Assembly (NCBI GenBank): GCA_026874595.1
Contig: CM049306.1
Coordinates: 66,534,019 to 66,598,018, forward strand
Length of the DNA stretch: 64,000 nt
From: Sipunculus nudus
Lineage: Eukaryota; Annelida; Sipuncula; Golfingiida; Sipunculidae
Reading direction: 5' to 3'
A program made the position numbers and the translations under genes. Positions 10,780 through 22,121 of this stretch are shown piece by piece. Position 1 is the first letter of the stretch. Every line of letters starts with the position of its first letter. The notes below the pieces were generated by a model, which made no database searches, was not told where the DNA came from, and saw nothing but the letters and a program-made list of their open reading frames with translations.

Positions 10780-11450
10780 GAACTTTAATGAATAGGGTGT
10801 TTTAAAGGGTGGAGGTTTCCAGAAAATTCTACCTCTAATTCTCTAGCACTACTAAGGAGTTGGTCATAAGATACCCCTGATTTCAATAGTATGCGTAAAG
10901 CATCTTTAACAGCTTGATACGTTTCATGCAGGCCATACCAAATACGGGATCTCAAACTTATTTTGGCTTCCTGAGGAGTTATCGCGCCATGACTTTTTAG
11001 ATTGAATAGAAGTTTTTGTAGGCGGCAGATCCATTTAACAATATTTCCCCTGGCTCTTGTTTAGCCCCATAATATTATCTTTCTAGATTTAGGTCTACAA
11101 CTTCACCAAAAGTGATATCGAAATGGTGGAGTAGATCTGGTGCAGTACTATCAGGGCTTAAACAAACGCACATTTCTGCTGCTGTTTCTCTAAAAGAGGA
11201 TCTCATCGCTTCAACTACCTCCCTATCCTGATATGCAGAATTTTTCAGACATTGTGCATGGTACGGCCATTGCATGTAGGGGGTGTCTTTGGAATCCGTA
11301 TCTCCGGAAAAGCATGGCAGGCGGGGTTTCTGAATGAAACTATAGCTAAGCGGAGCTGTAGGGGGTTTAGGGGGTTTAGTAATCCCAAGTCTATTCCCTA
11401 TTTTCCCTCGTAGGGAGGTTAATTGACCAGGTGACAGTTTATCAAGAAAA
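10780..11450 (-). pseudogene. Element B Gag capsid, PNMA-like
   Basis: Minus-strand pieces resemble PNMA-family capsids. LPCFSGDT precedes a segment with WPYHAQCLKNS, then 11275-11075 with REVVEAMRSSFRETAAEMC and LLHHFDITFGEVVD, the helix and '..FG.V.D' signature of this group. Beyond 11075 the frame breaks repeatedly, but gag-like helical remnants continue to about 10850. This assignment is by pattern only. The capsid would form the virus-like particle of the element. Confidence 0.6.
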
Positions 11451-11720
11451 TTATCTAAGACATCCTCTTGGACTACTAGAAATTTCTAAAGTGATTAAAC
11501 CGGCTGTGATTTGAAGTTTTAAAGACCCTAGGAATTGTACAGCTTCATGAGCACTTTCATTAGTATCAAAGACTACGACGGCCTTTCCAATACCGGTAGA
11601 CTCGTCTGTGTACAAAGCTACTGCATGTACGGGAGCTGCATATTTAAAATGAGCCAGGATCTCTTCCCGAGTAACCTTAGCGGTTAGGTTGGATATCACA
11701 AGTGTTCTGAGATGGTTCAT
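11451..11720 (-). pseudogene. Element B N-terminal Gag region with RRM-like domain
   Basis: An 89-codon minus-strand frame beginning at an ATG (11720) reads as one RNA-recognition-motif fold: RNP2-like LVISNL at residues 8-13, a helix (TREEILAHFKYA), and RNP1-like GKAVVVF at residues 45-51, followed by a second helix and final strand. The frame ends at 11451, just before capsid-like sequence, and a break in frame separates the two. The vertebrate PNMA proteins, which derive from Ty3/gypsy gag, also carry an N-terminal RRM-like fold before their capsid. So the order here suggests the RRM belongs to the retroelement. An unrelated captured exon is possible but less likely. Confidence 0.65.
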
Positions 11721-12197
11721 TCTTTACAGTTATTTACAGTTCTTTATAGTTCTTTACATTCTTTACCTCAGTACATGCATTCAGTATAATAGCTAGCATG
11801 TGTTACAAATGATGCATCAATACCTTCTTACAGTGATTTCTTACTCTCTACAAACTTACACATATATATTTGCTGACAATATACTAGACATTTTGGTCTA
11901 GGAACATTACAAATATTACAGATGTGAATTGAAGGCTTTAAGCTCAATTATATATAAATGTACGTATATGTACCACTAGTCCATCTCACTCAGGTGACCA
12001 AGGAGAGTACATCCTTCACGAGGAGAAATGAGTAGAAAATCAGAGATACCGACAATCCCTTCCTTCGTTGGCACCCGAAGAGTGGCAAACCCGGGCCCTA
12101 GGTTGCCGCGAAATGAGTCCGTTGTCCATACTTTAGGTCTCCAGATTCGAAAGATGGAAATGGAAAACTCCGTCCTCATAAAACCAATGGTGATTGC

Positions 12198-12215
12198 ATC
12201 CTGCAGGCTGCGCCA
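12198..12215 (-). promoter_or_regulatory. Primer binding site of element B, possibly tRNA-Ser
   Basis: Two nt inside the 5' LTR (ends CA at 12218), the minus strand reads TGGCGCAGCCTGCAGGAT. The first TGG pairs with a tRNA CCA end. The rest resembles the complement of a tRNA-Ser 3' end (…AATCCTGC….GCG CCA), but I cannot align it to a tRNA set here. Confidence 0.6.
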
Positions 12216-12217
12216 AT

Positions 12218-12354
12218 TGAGACATGGTCAAGTAGAAGACGTAAGAAGCAATTCCAATAGATCACAAGATGGTTTATTATTACCAGGTTCTGAAAATATG
12301 ACAGTGAGAACTTGTGAGTCCCCATGTTGCATGTTCGAAGGACGGAGCTGGACT
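12218..12354 (-). repeat. 5' LTR of element B, inner part
   Basis: Matches 4987-5120 of the 3' LTR. On the minus strand it is the last 137 bp of the 5' LTR, ending CA before the PBS. Similarity stops at 12354, where an insertion begins. The last 65 bp (12290-12354) are present again at 13910-13974. Confidence 0.85.
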
Positions 12355-13909
12355 CTCAACATATATATAGATATAACTATATAATCGGCCTTTAGGCTAT
12401 ATTGTGTTACACAATTATGTCATGTCTATTTAACCCAAAACAGGCCTACAATTAACCTTATTCTACATTGATATCGAATTACCATTAGGTACCGTGCGGT
12501 ACCTTCAAAAAATGGAAGACTGTTGGGAGGTTATATTCAAGACGTACATACGGGTACAAGTATTAACAATGATAAAGCTACATATATACAAAATTCTTAT
12601 TACAATTCATCTACAATACACATTTTTATATATCTCTTATAGTTTGAATACTAAATGAAAAGCTTAGAACAGGGAATATATATCTGTTATGCTGAATGGA
12701 GGTTAACATGAAAAGTGTGAAAAACGTTCTTTTCCCTATTGCTTGGTCAGGTGAGTGGACGGGAAATGGTGGCTCGGAATCATATATAGCAGAATTTTAG
12801 TTGAAATCCTTAGATAAGATTACCAGATTCATTACGAGTTTACCTGGATGGTTTCCACCAGGAATATAGTATATTTACAGCCAATTACCGCTAATGTTTA
12901 AAACAGGACATGGATCCTTTAGGCTACAACTGATTCCTAACGCCGCCATTTCCGCCTCCGGTTGAAATGAAACTAGACTATATCCAGGGAAATATAGGTA
13001 AGTATCTAATCGTTTACACAGGTACTCGTACAAAATATAAAAAGATTTTCTAGGAAATTGCAATGAATCTTTGTTGATCGAAAACCATTCTCTTATTCAA
13101 TGATATTAGAGACTTTGACATTATAAAAATAGACTGTGACCTTTATAATATTTTCAAAAGACATTCTTTTGGTTCGGTTTCATCAATTTAATATCAATAT
13201 AGAATAGATATATCCTTTTCCTTTTCAAAATGTTTTTTTAGCATATAGAATCATATAATTTTATATCACCTATCCGAAACACAGCGGTTTGATCATTCAT
13301 GTACCTGTCAACTCTTAGTATTCTAGTAAGTCGCCAGATGGCAGCATCAGAGATTTTCTTTTTAGGAAATAACTTAAAGGCAGTTCATATTAGTGCCCAG
13401 TTCAGCCACCAGGTGGCAGCATAATGTTTTCTCAGAAAACATAATGCGCGGTTTGACATTTTGACTAAAGGTCTATCTATGCATTAAAAAGGAAGAAAAA
13501 TGTTCAGACTACTATCACAGAATACTATACCGTAGCAGTAAAATATTAAATTTAGCTTTACACAACAGGTACGTTCAACATGAAATTAGGAGCCTCGTTA
13601 TCTACCGACGTGATACAGCTTAGTTGATGAAACTAAACAACCAGCGGTAAGTTTTGTTTTAGAGCGATATGAAACTAGTACATTTATCACAATATCCTGT
13701 AATACTGTTAATACATGATAACATGATAACTAGGCCCTTGTTGTTTTAAAAGGGAGTAGGTGTTAATTTTCACAACAGTGATACACAATATAAGTAATAC
13801 GAAACAAAATGGACCTGTTTTACCAGAACCTACTTTACTTCAACTTTATTTCACATTATATTTCCTTAAGCTTTTACATGGTTAATTTCCAAGAAACTAC
13901 AGTGCCTAC
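12355..13909. mobile_element. 1.55-kb insertion in the 5' LTR flanked by a 65-bp duplication
   Basis: The LTR is interrupted exactly between two copies of a 65-bp segment (12290-12354 and 13910-13974) that differ at one base. They share two variants not found in the 3' LTR, so the duplication arose within this LTR. Inside are AT-rich, non-coding sequences with no RT or transposase frame and no obvious inverted ends. The very long duplication argues against standard DNA transposons. A staggered-break insertion (LINE/SINE-like machinery or repair filling) or a segmental duplication are alternatives. Confidence 0.65.
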
Positions 13910-14318
13910 CTGAAAATATGACAGTGAGAACTTGCGAGTCCCCATGTTGCATGTTCGAAGGACGGAGCTGGACTAAATAATTCAGCTCATCCGTCACCCA
14001 AAATTCCAGAAACGAAAATAACCCGTTAGGACCAGTTTGGTCCTCACAAATAAATCCTAACCACAACATATTGTTATGCGCCTGTTGGTCGTGGCACAGC
14101 CCGGCAACGAAGCGCACTTCTAGAACGAGGTTTCTAGGCCAAGACACCTAAAGTACATGATAAAAAAATAGAGTATGAGTACATTGTTAACATGCTTTTA
14201 GGCCGAGACAAAGTACATGGTTCATAAATAGTATCATTGCATACCTGTCTCGAGTTTAACAACCTATTACATGCATATATTGCAACAAACATTTTTATAT
14301 TAACTCGAGCAGGTAACA
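13910..14318 (-). repeat. 5' LTR of element B, outer part
   Basis: Corresponds to 5055-5463 of the 3' LTR. On the minus strand it starts TGTTACCTGCTCGAG at 14318, the TG end of the LTR. Includes the paired CTCGAG words near 14252-14257 and 14304-14309. Confidence 0.85.
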
Positions 14319-15270
14319 CAAAAAATGCAAATACAATACAGGTTTTATAAAGCAAGTCTCACTTACCGAGTGATAATAATACAAGATTTACACTTAATAA
14401 ATGATAAAACGGTAGTTTAAGTACGACGAGCGATAATCTGTTTATACGACAAACGAAAGTACTGATACTTATAGTGTAGGATCTTAACGAAAATACGCAC
14501 ATGGAACGTTAAGCATTCACTTCAATTCGGGCAAACTCGGGATACTCCATGGTTTTACTTGTTAAACTGACAGACATGCTATACTCAAATGTTTACACAG
14601 TCTGGCTTCATATATATCATTCAGGACTACTTCCTTTGTAAAACCAATATATCCACAGAATAATAAAGTATTCTTAGTATTGTCTCGTCCCAAGACATGT
14701 GATTCCGATCCGCTCTGCTCCTCTCCGTCAACAACGTTTTTGGATCGACTCTTAGGAAAACGCCTCGTAAGGTTCCAAATAGGAGACCCCTTTGGAATCG
14801 TATAATTGACATTTCAAGCGGTGTCAACATAAAATCATTACCTTTTTGTTGTCTTTGGATGTTTTATGAAACATCTGCAAAGTAGTGGCACCAAAATAAT
14901 GCTCAATTGCCCTACTTTTCCATTATTTTGACGAGAGCTGATGTGTTTACATAGAGAACAAGTCGCCATTATTACATTAAGTGACCCATAGTCCTTTGCA
15001 AATTGATTAAGACTGGGAACCCGCTCTGATCTTATCGCTGTTTGAACTGGAAAAAGCGGGCGATAATAGATGTCGATGGAGGGTACCATTCGATCAATGT
15101 CCGCTCATTACAAATTCCTTTATATTGTTATCTTTAAATCACCGCGGGCTTACAAGGATCGTTAGGGATAATGTTTCATTAATATATTAAGGTAAGAACG
15201 TGATAAAATTGCCAGAAAGACCCATTTACTACCAAAGACACTAACGGATGCATTTTGGTGGGAAGCCGGT
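14319..15270. other. Unassigned sequence right of element B
   Basis: Frames such as 14627-14830 on minus and 14838-15089 on minus are open but show no known motif, no repeat partner in the window and no clear splice context. I see nothing I can name. Confidence 0.3.
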
Positions 15271-17015
15271 CAACTCACACCTTTGACAGCTCACACCATA
15301 CCAACTCACTCCATAGTAACTCGCACCCAGGACAAGTCACATTCCAGTGCACTCTAGTGGTACCAACTCACACCTCAGCCATACCAACTCGCACCCCACT
15401 CCATACATGCATACACCATATAATTAAAAACTGTGTTATTAATTGGAATGGTGGTAAGTCATAATTTTTTTATTAAATGCTATACATTTACAATTAAAAA
15501 AATAAAATGATGTAACACAAAGTACAAAATCACAACTATTGGAATGAAAGAATGTCCCAACTATATACATGTACATAGAACTCTGAATAGCAAGAAAGAA
15601 ATATGGTAAAATGCATGCATGAAGGCTTCTGTACAAATCTGATAACTAGATTGGGTATATAATGATTATGCTAACAATCAATTTGATTCCAATGCAATAA
15701 TGCATATATTTAATAATTTTTCTTCAATTTCCAGCTAAATATAGATAATTATGAATGTCATAAAGATAAGAAAAGTTAGTCATCAAAAATCAAAACAAAA
15801 AACTTATTTAATTTTTAAAGCACCTGCACCAAGTGATTAAACATAAGAATTATGAAAGTGTGACAAAGTATTTGCATATATACAATAAATGTAATCAGTA
15901 GATATATAGCTGTGATATATGATGGCGGACATCTGACAGTACTATATACTAGTATATAAAAAGTCAAGGGATATAGATTTTAAGAACTTAAGAAAAACTA
16001 TTACAATAAGAAAGTACACAAATTACTTAATCTATAGGTTATTCATATAAGTTTTATTCAATTATGAAGAAAATAATTCAGCTAAAAACATATACACTTC
16101 TAAAGCACCTGCACCAATGTATTCAACATAATCAGTATGACACTTTTCGCCATAATTATGAATGCAAATATTTATGTATATAAACAGAAAGCTCAACTAG
16201 CCAGTAAAATGGGGGAATATTGAAAAATGCCAGCAAAATTCAATATTAACTTACTGAATTCAACTTTATTGTAATTCTTTATTGAATAGCTATACATCAT
16301 ACTCAATTGAAAGCCAAACATGTCCAGCACACACAAAAAGTAGCTCCATATTGATTTGTGTACTAATCCACATCAATTTTCTGCAAATGTTTGTCAGACT
16401 CTCTATAAATGGACACTTGGACAGTATTTATTAGCCAATTACTTCAGGAGGCTTGAAGTTGTGGGTACAACTTCTGTGTAGTCATCTCGAATGGCAAACA
16501 CCTTCCCCTGCATTTTCCGGTATGCCCCTCTCTGCCTTCTTTTCAGTTTCCCCTCACTTAGCAGCCGCACTTGTAAAGTCAAACGTGTCGCCTCTGAATG
16601 GAGTAGAGACAAGAGTACATACAAGGAGATGCATGCCTTTGAGGCATGGCTGAAGAGAGAAAGAGAATAAGCAGAGTGAAAGAAAACGTGATTGGATAGG
16701 GAGAAAGGAAAAGAAAAAGGCAATATGAGAGAGAGAGAGTAACCCGCCCAACAATATTTCATATTGATATTATATTTGGATAAAAACACAATTTTTTGAA
16801 TACACAAGAAAAATGGTGCATGTAAGGAGTATATGCAAAGAAAAATATGCAAGGAAAAAGTAAAAGATTATAGTAACTGATGTGAGTCAGTATGAACTTG
16901 GGTGCGAGTTGGTATGGCTGAAGTGTGAGTTGGTACCACTGGAGTGTGACTTGTCCAGGGTGTGAGTTAGTATGGAGTGAGTTGGTATGGTGTGAGCTGT
17001 CAAAGGTGTGAGTTG
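15271..17015. mobile_element. 1.74-kb element with ~120-bp imperfect inverted ends
   Basis: The left end (15271-15395) and the reverse complement of the right end (16895-17015) align over about 120 bp, both starting CAACTCACACCTTTGACAGC. Each arm is itself made of short direct sub-repeats (CCAACTCACACC variants). The interior is AT-rich and contains a two-copy direct repeat around CTAAAGCACCTGCACCAA (about 15820 and 16100). A 137-codon minus frame (16439-16852) lies inside but is hydrophobic and low-complexity with no recognised domain. No obvious target duplication is seen. This may be a foldback-type or non-autonomous DNA transposon. Confidence 0.65.
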
Positions 17016-17364
17016 TCTGGAAAACTTTTGGTGTGTATATTTTGTAGTTTTATTAGTTTTTTGGTGTCTTCTACCAATGTCTACCATTTCACCATTAAAA
17101 GGCCTAACTGTACAGGCCATTCCCACAACTGTGATCATTTCACAGTTTTGGATCCGCAACAATTCTTAGTAGTGCGCATCAATACGACCAACAAACAACG
17201 TAACATCTTTCACGCGCGATGTGAACTTGATACCATAGCTCAAGATTAAAACAGGAATATCCGTTAACAAACTGGTGCTGACAGCCTGAACTAGCATAAA
17301 TAGAGAGAAAACAAGTGTTTTACATGCACGGACTATCCTAGAAATGCTGACACTAAACACTAAC

Positions 17365-17468
17365 CTGGGATTAAAGCAATTTTTTCCGATCTGGACCCAA
17401 AAGGTCTTCACATGGTTTCTGACGAACGCTGGCTTCCGCCCTGCGCTAAACATGATGCGCAGTAACAT
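17365..17468 (-). CDS. Candidate first coding exon, unknown gene
   Basis: A minus-strand frame begins with ATGs at 17468 and 17453, reads MFSAGRKPAFVRNHVKTFWV and on to a CAG|GTTAGT donor-like site (exon end at about 17365). The peptide is basic with hydrophobic residues, as in a mitochondrial presequence or small mitochondrial protein, but I do not recognise it. The frame continues open past the donor to 17166, so an unspliced reading is also possible. No downstream exon was identified. Chance cannot be excluded. Confidence 0.25.
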
Positions 17469-17469
17469 A

Positions 17470-19675
17470 TTACCGGTTCAAGTAAGTGGCGCCAGCTAAA
17501 ACCTAGCGGTAATTATAGTAACAAATGATGGCACGTAAAGACATAACCTCTGACCTCAACAACGAATGTTGTATGGTCACATATATATGAAAATTGTCTC
17601 AGATTTTCCTTTGAAGATTTTAAACTTTAAATTATTTATTTTATATTTTTAACTCGATATATCTCACATTTGGCAAGAGTATGCATGTAAAAATAGTATC
17701 ACATGGAAGTACATTCAAATATCTCCAGGCGTTTTTTTTACTGTGTGTTTATAATCTTTTTTTCGCATTGAATTTTCAATTTTAAAAAATTATGATACAA
17801 ACAATGCATATTTCTTTTAAATGGTGTATTACTGCTAAACTAAAACAGATACCGAAAAAAAGAAAACGCGCATTTTACATGTCAACTTATATCTATATGC
17901 AAAATTTGAAAAGTCTGCTTGTGGTGGTTTTTTGAGAAATATCCCGCCAAAGACCGTGCAGTCTGTTGAATTGTTGTTTTGAGAAAATGGCCAAAAACTG
18001 TTTCGGAAGAAAAATCTCGTTTTCCACGGAAAACAGGAATATCAGCGCAATTGACAGTCGTATATTTCCATTATATATTCTGATCTGAATTGGTTTCGAT
18101 AAACAAAATTGAAATTAAATAGTTTGTCATGGTGAAAAAAGACGAAATTTTAACATGAAATGACATCTCAAGAACTGTCAAACAGAAGTAGGCGGAGCTT
18201 ACTGCTCCGAGTGGCTGGTCATCGGTATTTTGGTCATGGGCCACCGCACCGGGACACGCGTCAGGTGTGAAGTGACTGATTACCAACAATTACTCTAATA
18301 ACTACGAGTAAACATTCAAACTACCAATGTATCCCCCGCTCAGAATCATACTTGAACACCTGCTAGTAAACCGATATCATCCTAGAATGACGAAACCTAC
18401 AGATTACCGAATATTGAATAGGCATATTTAGCATAAAATAAGATATTTTTTGTTAAAGTTTTTAAATGACATATCTTTATACTTTAAAACTGTATCCAGA
18501 CATTAACATAATTTGTAATGTAAAATTAAATCATCGAATCCCGATGTTGATTGACAGCGTTCCCGAACAAGATCGGAACTGGCTTTTATGTATTATACAG
18601 CGCCATAAGCCATCCAGCAGCACGTGATATGAATATTAAAACAAGGGTGACTTTTTCACAAGGTTCCGTATTTACCGCGTAAAATGAGAACGTTTTCAGT
18701 GAATGTTGACGCTTGTAGCTGGCTTTCACAGAGATTTACACGGAGACACACACGCTTACAGGACAACCAGTACAGAGTAATAATTATACATAAGAAGCGG
18801 CGAGTGCCAAGCAGTGCAATATTTTATCGGTTTGTAGTATTCGGCTACGTCATTGAACGAAAATATTTTTAAAAGCCAGCTTTTGAATATATTCAAAATA
18901 CATAGACATATTGAGCATAAAATAAGACAATATAATAACATAGGTGAAATAGTTACAAGCCCTAGTTAGTACGCAAAGTTTACTGAACTAACATGCGGTA
19001 ATTTCATATTTCATTACATATTCTTGGTAAACCACGTCGTTTACCCGTTTAGGATGGCGCTGACGTAATTTCGGCAATTCTACAATCCGCATAATAGATC
19101 AGGGGTAAGAATACAGGGGGAAGTGTTTGCAGTAATTATTGTCAAATAATTATCAAGTGCCGGTAATAAAGATAAGCACAGTCCCGGCTAACTGACCAGC
19201 GGCCTCCGCACGCCTGTCAATCAAAATGGGCCGTGCACCGCCAGTTAATAGTTAACCAATTAGCAATTGAATACCCTGTTGGTTCTCGCCGAGCTGACAG
19301 TGGTCCTGTTCACAACCCACGTGGGGTTGACATCTGAATTAAAATGCTTATTTTTCCAATGGATACAATATAACAAACAACTATAAGGTCACGGTTTTTC
19401 ACAAAAATGTCAATTTTACGGTTTTTGAAGATCATAAGACCTTATAGTCAGCCGAGGTAAAAAAAACTAGAATGTCAACAAAAGCCAACAAAAGCCCTCA
19501 GCCAACTGAACAGTGTTTATGGGTTAAAACAGTAATAAGTATTCATGAAATATTTGTACACATGTCCATTGTTCAAGTTAAAATTGGAACTGAAGAGGTA
19601 TGTATTAACTTTCAGTCCGGCACCCAGTCTTTGCAAGTCATGCAGCACATGAGAGATCATCAAGGCCAATGACCA
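17470..19675. other. Non-coding stretch
   Basis: No supported gene. An 11-bp inverted repeat (ACTATAAGGTC at 19380-19390 and its complement at 19438-19448) could form a hairpin with a 47-nt loop. A short phrase around AGCATAAAATAAGA occurs at about 18430 and 18912. Open frames here are short and lack motifs. Confidence 0.4.
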
Positions 19676-19679
19676 TGAA

Positions 19680-20185
19680 ACATTTCCAAACAATCCACCC
19701 AGTGGTTCCTGAGAAATAAGCTGCTAAGTCTTTATCTATTATAAGCTCTGTGACCTTGAAAAGTAGGTTAATGTCACCGATCTTCGAACTTGACCGCAAG
19801 ATTTTGTTGATCAACACTGAAGAAATTAAGTTCTTTTGTGGAATACTTTTTGAGATAAACCGCCCACAAGGCCAAAATTGAAAAAAGCCGATAATTAATT
19901 AAATACCACAAACTGTAGGTGGCGCCTCAAAATTTGTGCTGCAGTTACAGAGCACCAGTGCCAATAACCATAGCATGTTTATTACAATCCACACAGTGGT
20001 ACCTGAGAAATAAACTTCTAAGTTTGTTATGATAATTAGCTCTGAAACGTTTAAAAATAAGTGAAGGTCACACTCATCTTCAAAAATTGACTGAGAGTTT
20101 GTTAATATACATCTGCAATGAAGAAATAAAATTCCTACAATAAATCCTTTTCGAGATATCCCGCTAAAAGGGTAAATGTTAACCA
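19680..20185. repeat. Two diverged tandem copies, about 290-bp unit
   Basis: The segment 19680-19880 and the segment 19955-20185 share an ordered set of phrases: CAATCCAC.CAGTGGT.CCTGAGAAATAA, AGCTCTG...C.TT.AAAA, GA.GAAATAA, then a TTTTGAGAT-type end. The same CAATCCACC...GTTCCTGAG phrase occurs once more at about 32065. Copies are old, with many indels. Confidence 0.6.
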
Positions 20186-20339
20186 ATGCTTGACAGACGC
20201 GCAGCTTAGGTGATGACAATAGCCTTTCAGCCTATATAAGACAGAGAGCTTAAAATAGAAAAGAATTATTAAAGTACTGGTAAATAGTGATTTCAAATTG
20301 ACTATAGCAGTATAAGATACAAACAAGGGCACCGCAAAC

Positions 20340-20806
20340 ATGCATAATAACCCCGTAGTGTGTCTGGTACCCTCTGACCTCATTAAATATGTATGAATGT
20401 TGATGAGAATATAATTCAGGTGAGAACTTATTTGTTAAAATGTATAATGGGTTTCATGAAATTCCACAGGATTTTTGGTAAGTCACCAAGTGTCTCCAAA
20501 GTTAGATGACCTCGGACCTCATTCAATAAGCTTTGGTTACGTTGGAAATTGAACTTTGATGAGATTTATTGTTCATTTTTCTTCACGAGTTATAGCAGCA
20601 ACACCATAGAGTAGCAGAGTGACCTTATTAAATGTGTGTGGATGTTACCCATAATAGAACTTGGGCGAGATAATCTGGTGATAAATACTTATGGTGAGTT
20701 TCGCGAAAATCCATCAAAGCCCCGCAAGTTATTGTGGCGACACTAAAAGTTAACATATACGGACAGTACACCATAATGCTCCTGTCATATGAGGGACGTA
20801 TATGAG
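20340..20806 (-). repeat. Dispersed repeat family A, copy 1 (inverted)
   Basis: The reverse strand begins TATACGTCCCTCATATGACAG and runs through AGATTATCTCGCCCAAGTTC and TTATGGGTAACATCC to TTTGCGGTGCCCTTGTTTG. The same order is found at 24011-24350 and 27409-27876 on plus. The copies are 60-80% alike by eye. No coding capacity; ends suggest a discrete element. Confidence 0.7.
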
Positions 20807-20991
20807 TAAAGAATTCAAGAAATTTGTATTTCATGCAGCTTCCTGAAAGAGGTCAGATGATAAATTTCTTCACTAAATATATGACATATAAAGAAAAAAA
20901 CATGCTAAAGAGGATAATGAAGAATTTCCAGTATTTTTTAAAATTTAGGCCTATAGAAACTTTCTATGTAAAAGGTTGTCCTCACTTTGAA

Positions 20992-21011
20992 CCCCCCCCC
21001 CCCCCCCCCCC
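20992..21011. repeat. C20 homopolymer
   Basis: Twenty consecutive C residues. One of nine G or C runs of at least 11 in this window. Confidence 0.95.
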
Positions 21012-21539
21012 AACTTCTCCCATCACATCGATACACGACAGCGAGTTATCACCCGCATCCTTGCAGATGAATGCAGTTTTATTATTAAAAAAATGTTTTG
21101 ACACGTTTTGAGTGATTTAAGTGTATATCTCGTATAGCAGTATTAGGACCATTCAAATAAATGCACATAGGCCTAATTCTGTTATTTTTATTTTTATGCT
21201 AAAGAAATAGCTTTCATGATTTCTTTATTGCTTTTCAGCATCTGACACACAGTCACATTAAATGATCATATTGCAAATCTCGTCGAATCCCGCATTATTT
21301 TCATCAAATGATGAAGAACGACCCCTTTGCCTTGACTGTTAGCCATAACAGTTGACAGTTACAATGACGCCATCATTGCCAATTAATTTAAGTACTGTTA
21401 AATTATGCATGTGTAATAAAAAAAATATTCCATTTTTTATAATTATATTTGTTGGCGCATGTGCTCGTCATGAAGGGAAAAGTGTATTTTATTCACTAAC
21501 ATTACAAATTTGAGGAGAAAAAAAAATGGACATATTCCT

Positions 21540-21630
21540 TTTGTGGGATTTGAACTCTGCTGTTTGACAAGTGAAATCGCGTGTACCGCCTCTACCGTTT
21601 GCGCCAAACCGCCACGCAGCGTATTATCAT
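21540..21630 (-). mobile_element. tRNA-derived SINE head
   Basis: The minus strand contains a box-A-like TGGCGCAAACGGTAGAGG (21606-21589) and, 31 nt further, a box-B-like GAGTTCAAATCCCA (21557-21544), with the spacing of an internal RNA polymerase III promoter. Cloverleaf pairing of a genuine tRNA is not evident (no matching acceptor stem), so a SINE or tRNA relic is favoured. The downstream body and tail are not defined; A-rich sequence follows on minus. Confidence 0.5.
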
Positions 21631-21808
21631 TTGTCTTCATACACCGATAAAGGGTTCATACAGATAATCGCTTGTGTCTTAAGTTGGGATAAATTTGAGT
21701 ATCATCAGATATTAAACATGCATGTTCTCAGAGTTGATAATTGAGAAGGGACCATTCAATCAATTGATGTTTCTACCCATGCTTTTGTTTGTCAAAACTG
21801 AATTGCCG

Positions 21809-22008
21809 CCCAGGGCGGATCCTGGATTTAAAAAAAACAGGGGTCCACCCCGTTGGACTATAGTGAGGTAAAAAAAACATTAAAAGTGAAGCACAGTTCG
21901 TGAAACTGGAAGGTCCCAGAGATCTGAAACTCTTATAAAAGGTTATTTGAAAGGGAGGGGGGACCGGACCCCCGGATCAACACCCCCTCCTCCACCCGCT
22001 GTGTGTGA
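21809..22008. mobile_element. MITE-like palindromic element, family F
   Basis: Starts GGGCGGATCCTGGATTT and ends with sequence whose complement reads GGGTGGAGGAGGGGGTG...GATCCGGGGGTCC, so the ends are GC-rich, rough inverted repeats around an AT-rich centre of about 200 bp. A partial second copy with GGCTCCAGGATTTTTTTT lies at about 23217-23330, linked to a G19 run. Confidence 0.5.
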
Positions 22009-22121
22009 AGTTATGCTGGGTGCGTGACAGTGGAAACCGTGGACTATTGATTAGACCTAAACAGATTTCACTTTTCATTCGAACCCCTAGGTTAATAAAT
22101 ATTCATGAGGTGTTACTGAAT

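Larger units (their letters stand above)
4987..14318 (-). mobile_element. Ty3/gypsy retrotransposon B, near full length, degenerate
   Basis: A complete LTR-element layout on the minus strand: 5' LTR (14318 down to 12218, split by an insertion), PBS (12215-12198), gag (about 11720-10525), protease, RT, RNase H, integrase, pol tail ending at 5551, PPT (5476-5464) and 3' LTR (5463-4987). After subtracting the two insertions (8020-9094 and 12355-13909) the element is about 6.6-6.7 kb, typical for the family. Each coding region is cut by stops or frameshifts, so it is a fossil. LTR copies differ at a number of positions, so the insertion is not very recent. No clear 5-bp target duplication was found beside 4987 and 14318. 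An ATGCAAATA word lies near both ends but is 6 nt away on the right. Confidence 0.85.

Noticed and set aside
4981-14333. ATGCAAATA as a target-site duplication of element B
   Set aside because: It lies directly at the left end but 6 nt outside the right LTR end, and it is an octamer-type word found elsewhere; gypsy duplications are normally 4-6 bp.
16439-16852. Minus frame of 137 codons with many hydrophobic residues, resembling a membrane protein
   Set aside because: Low complexity (Phe/Leu/Ser), lies inside the inverted-repeat element, and an alternative frame overlaps it; no signal of selection visible.
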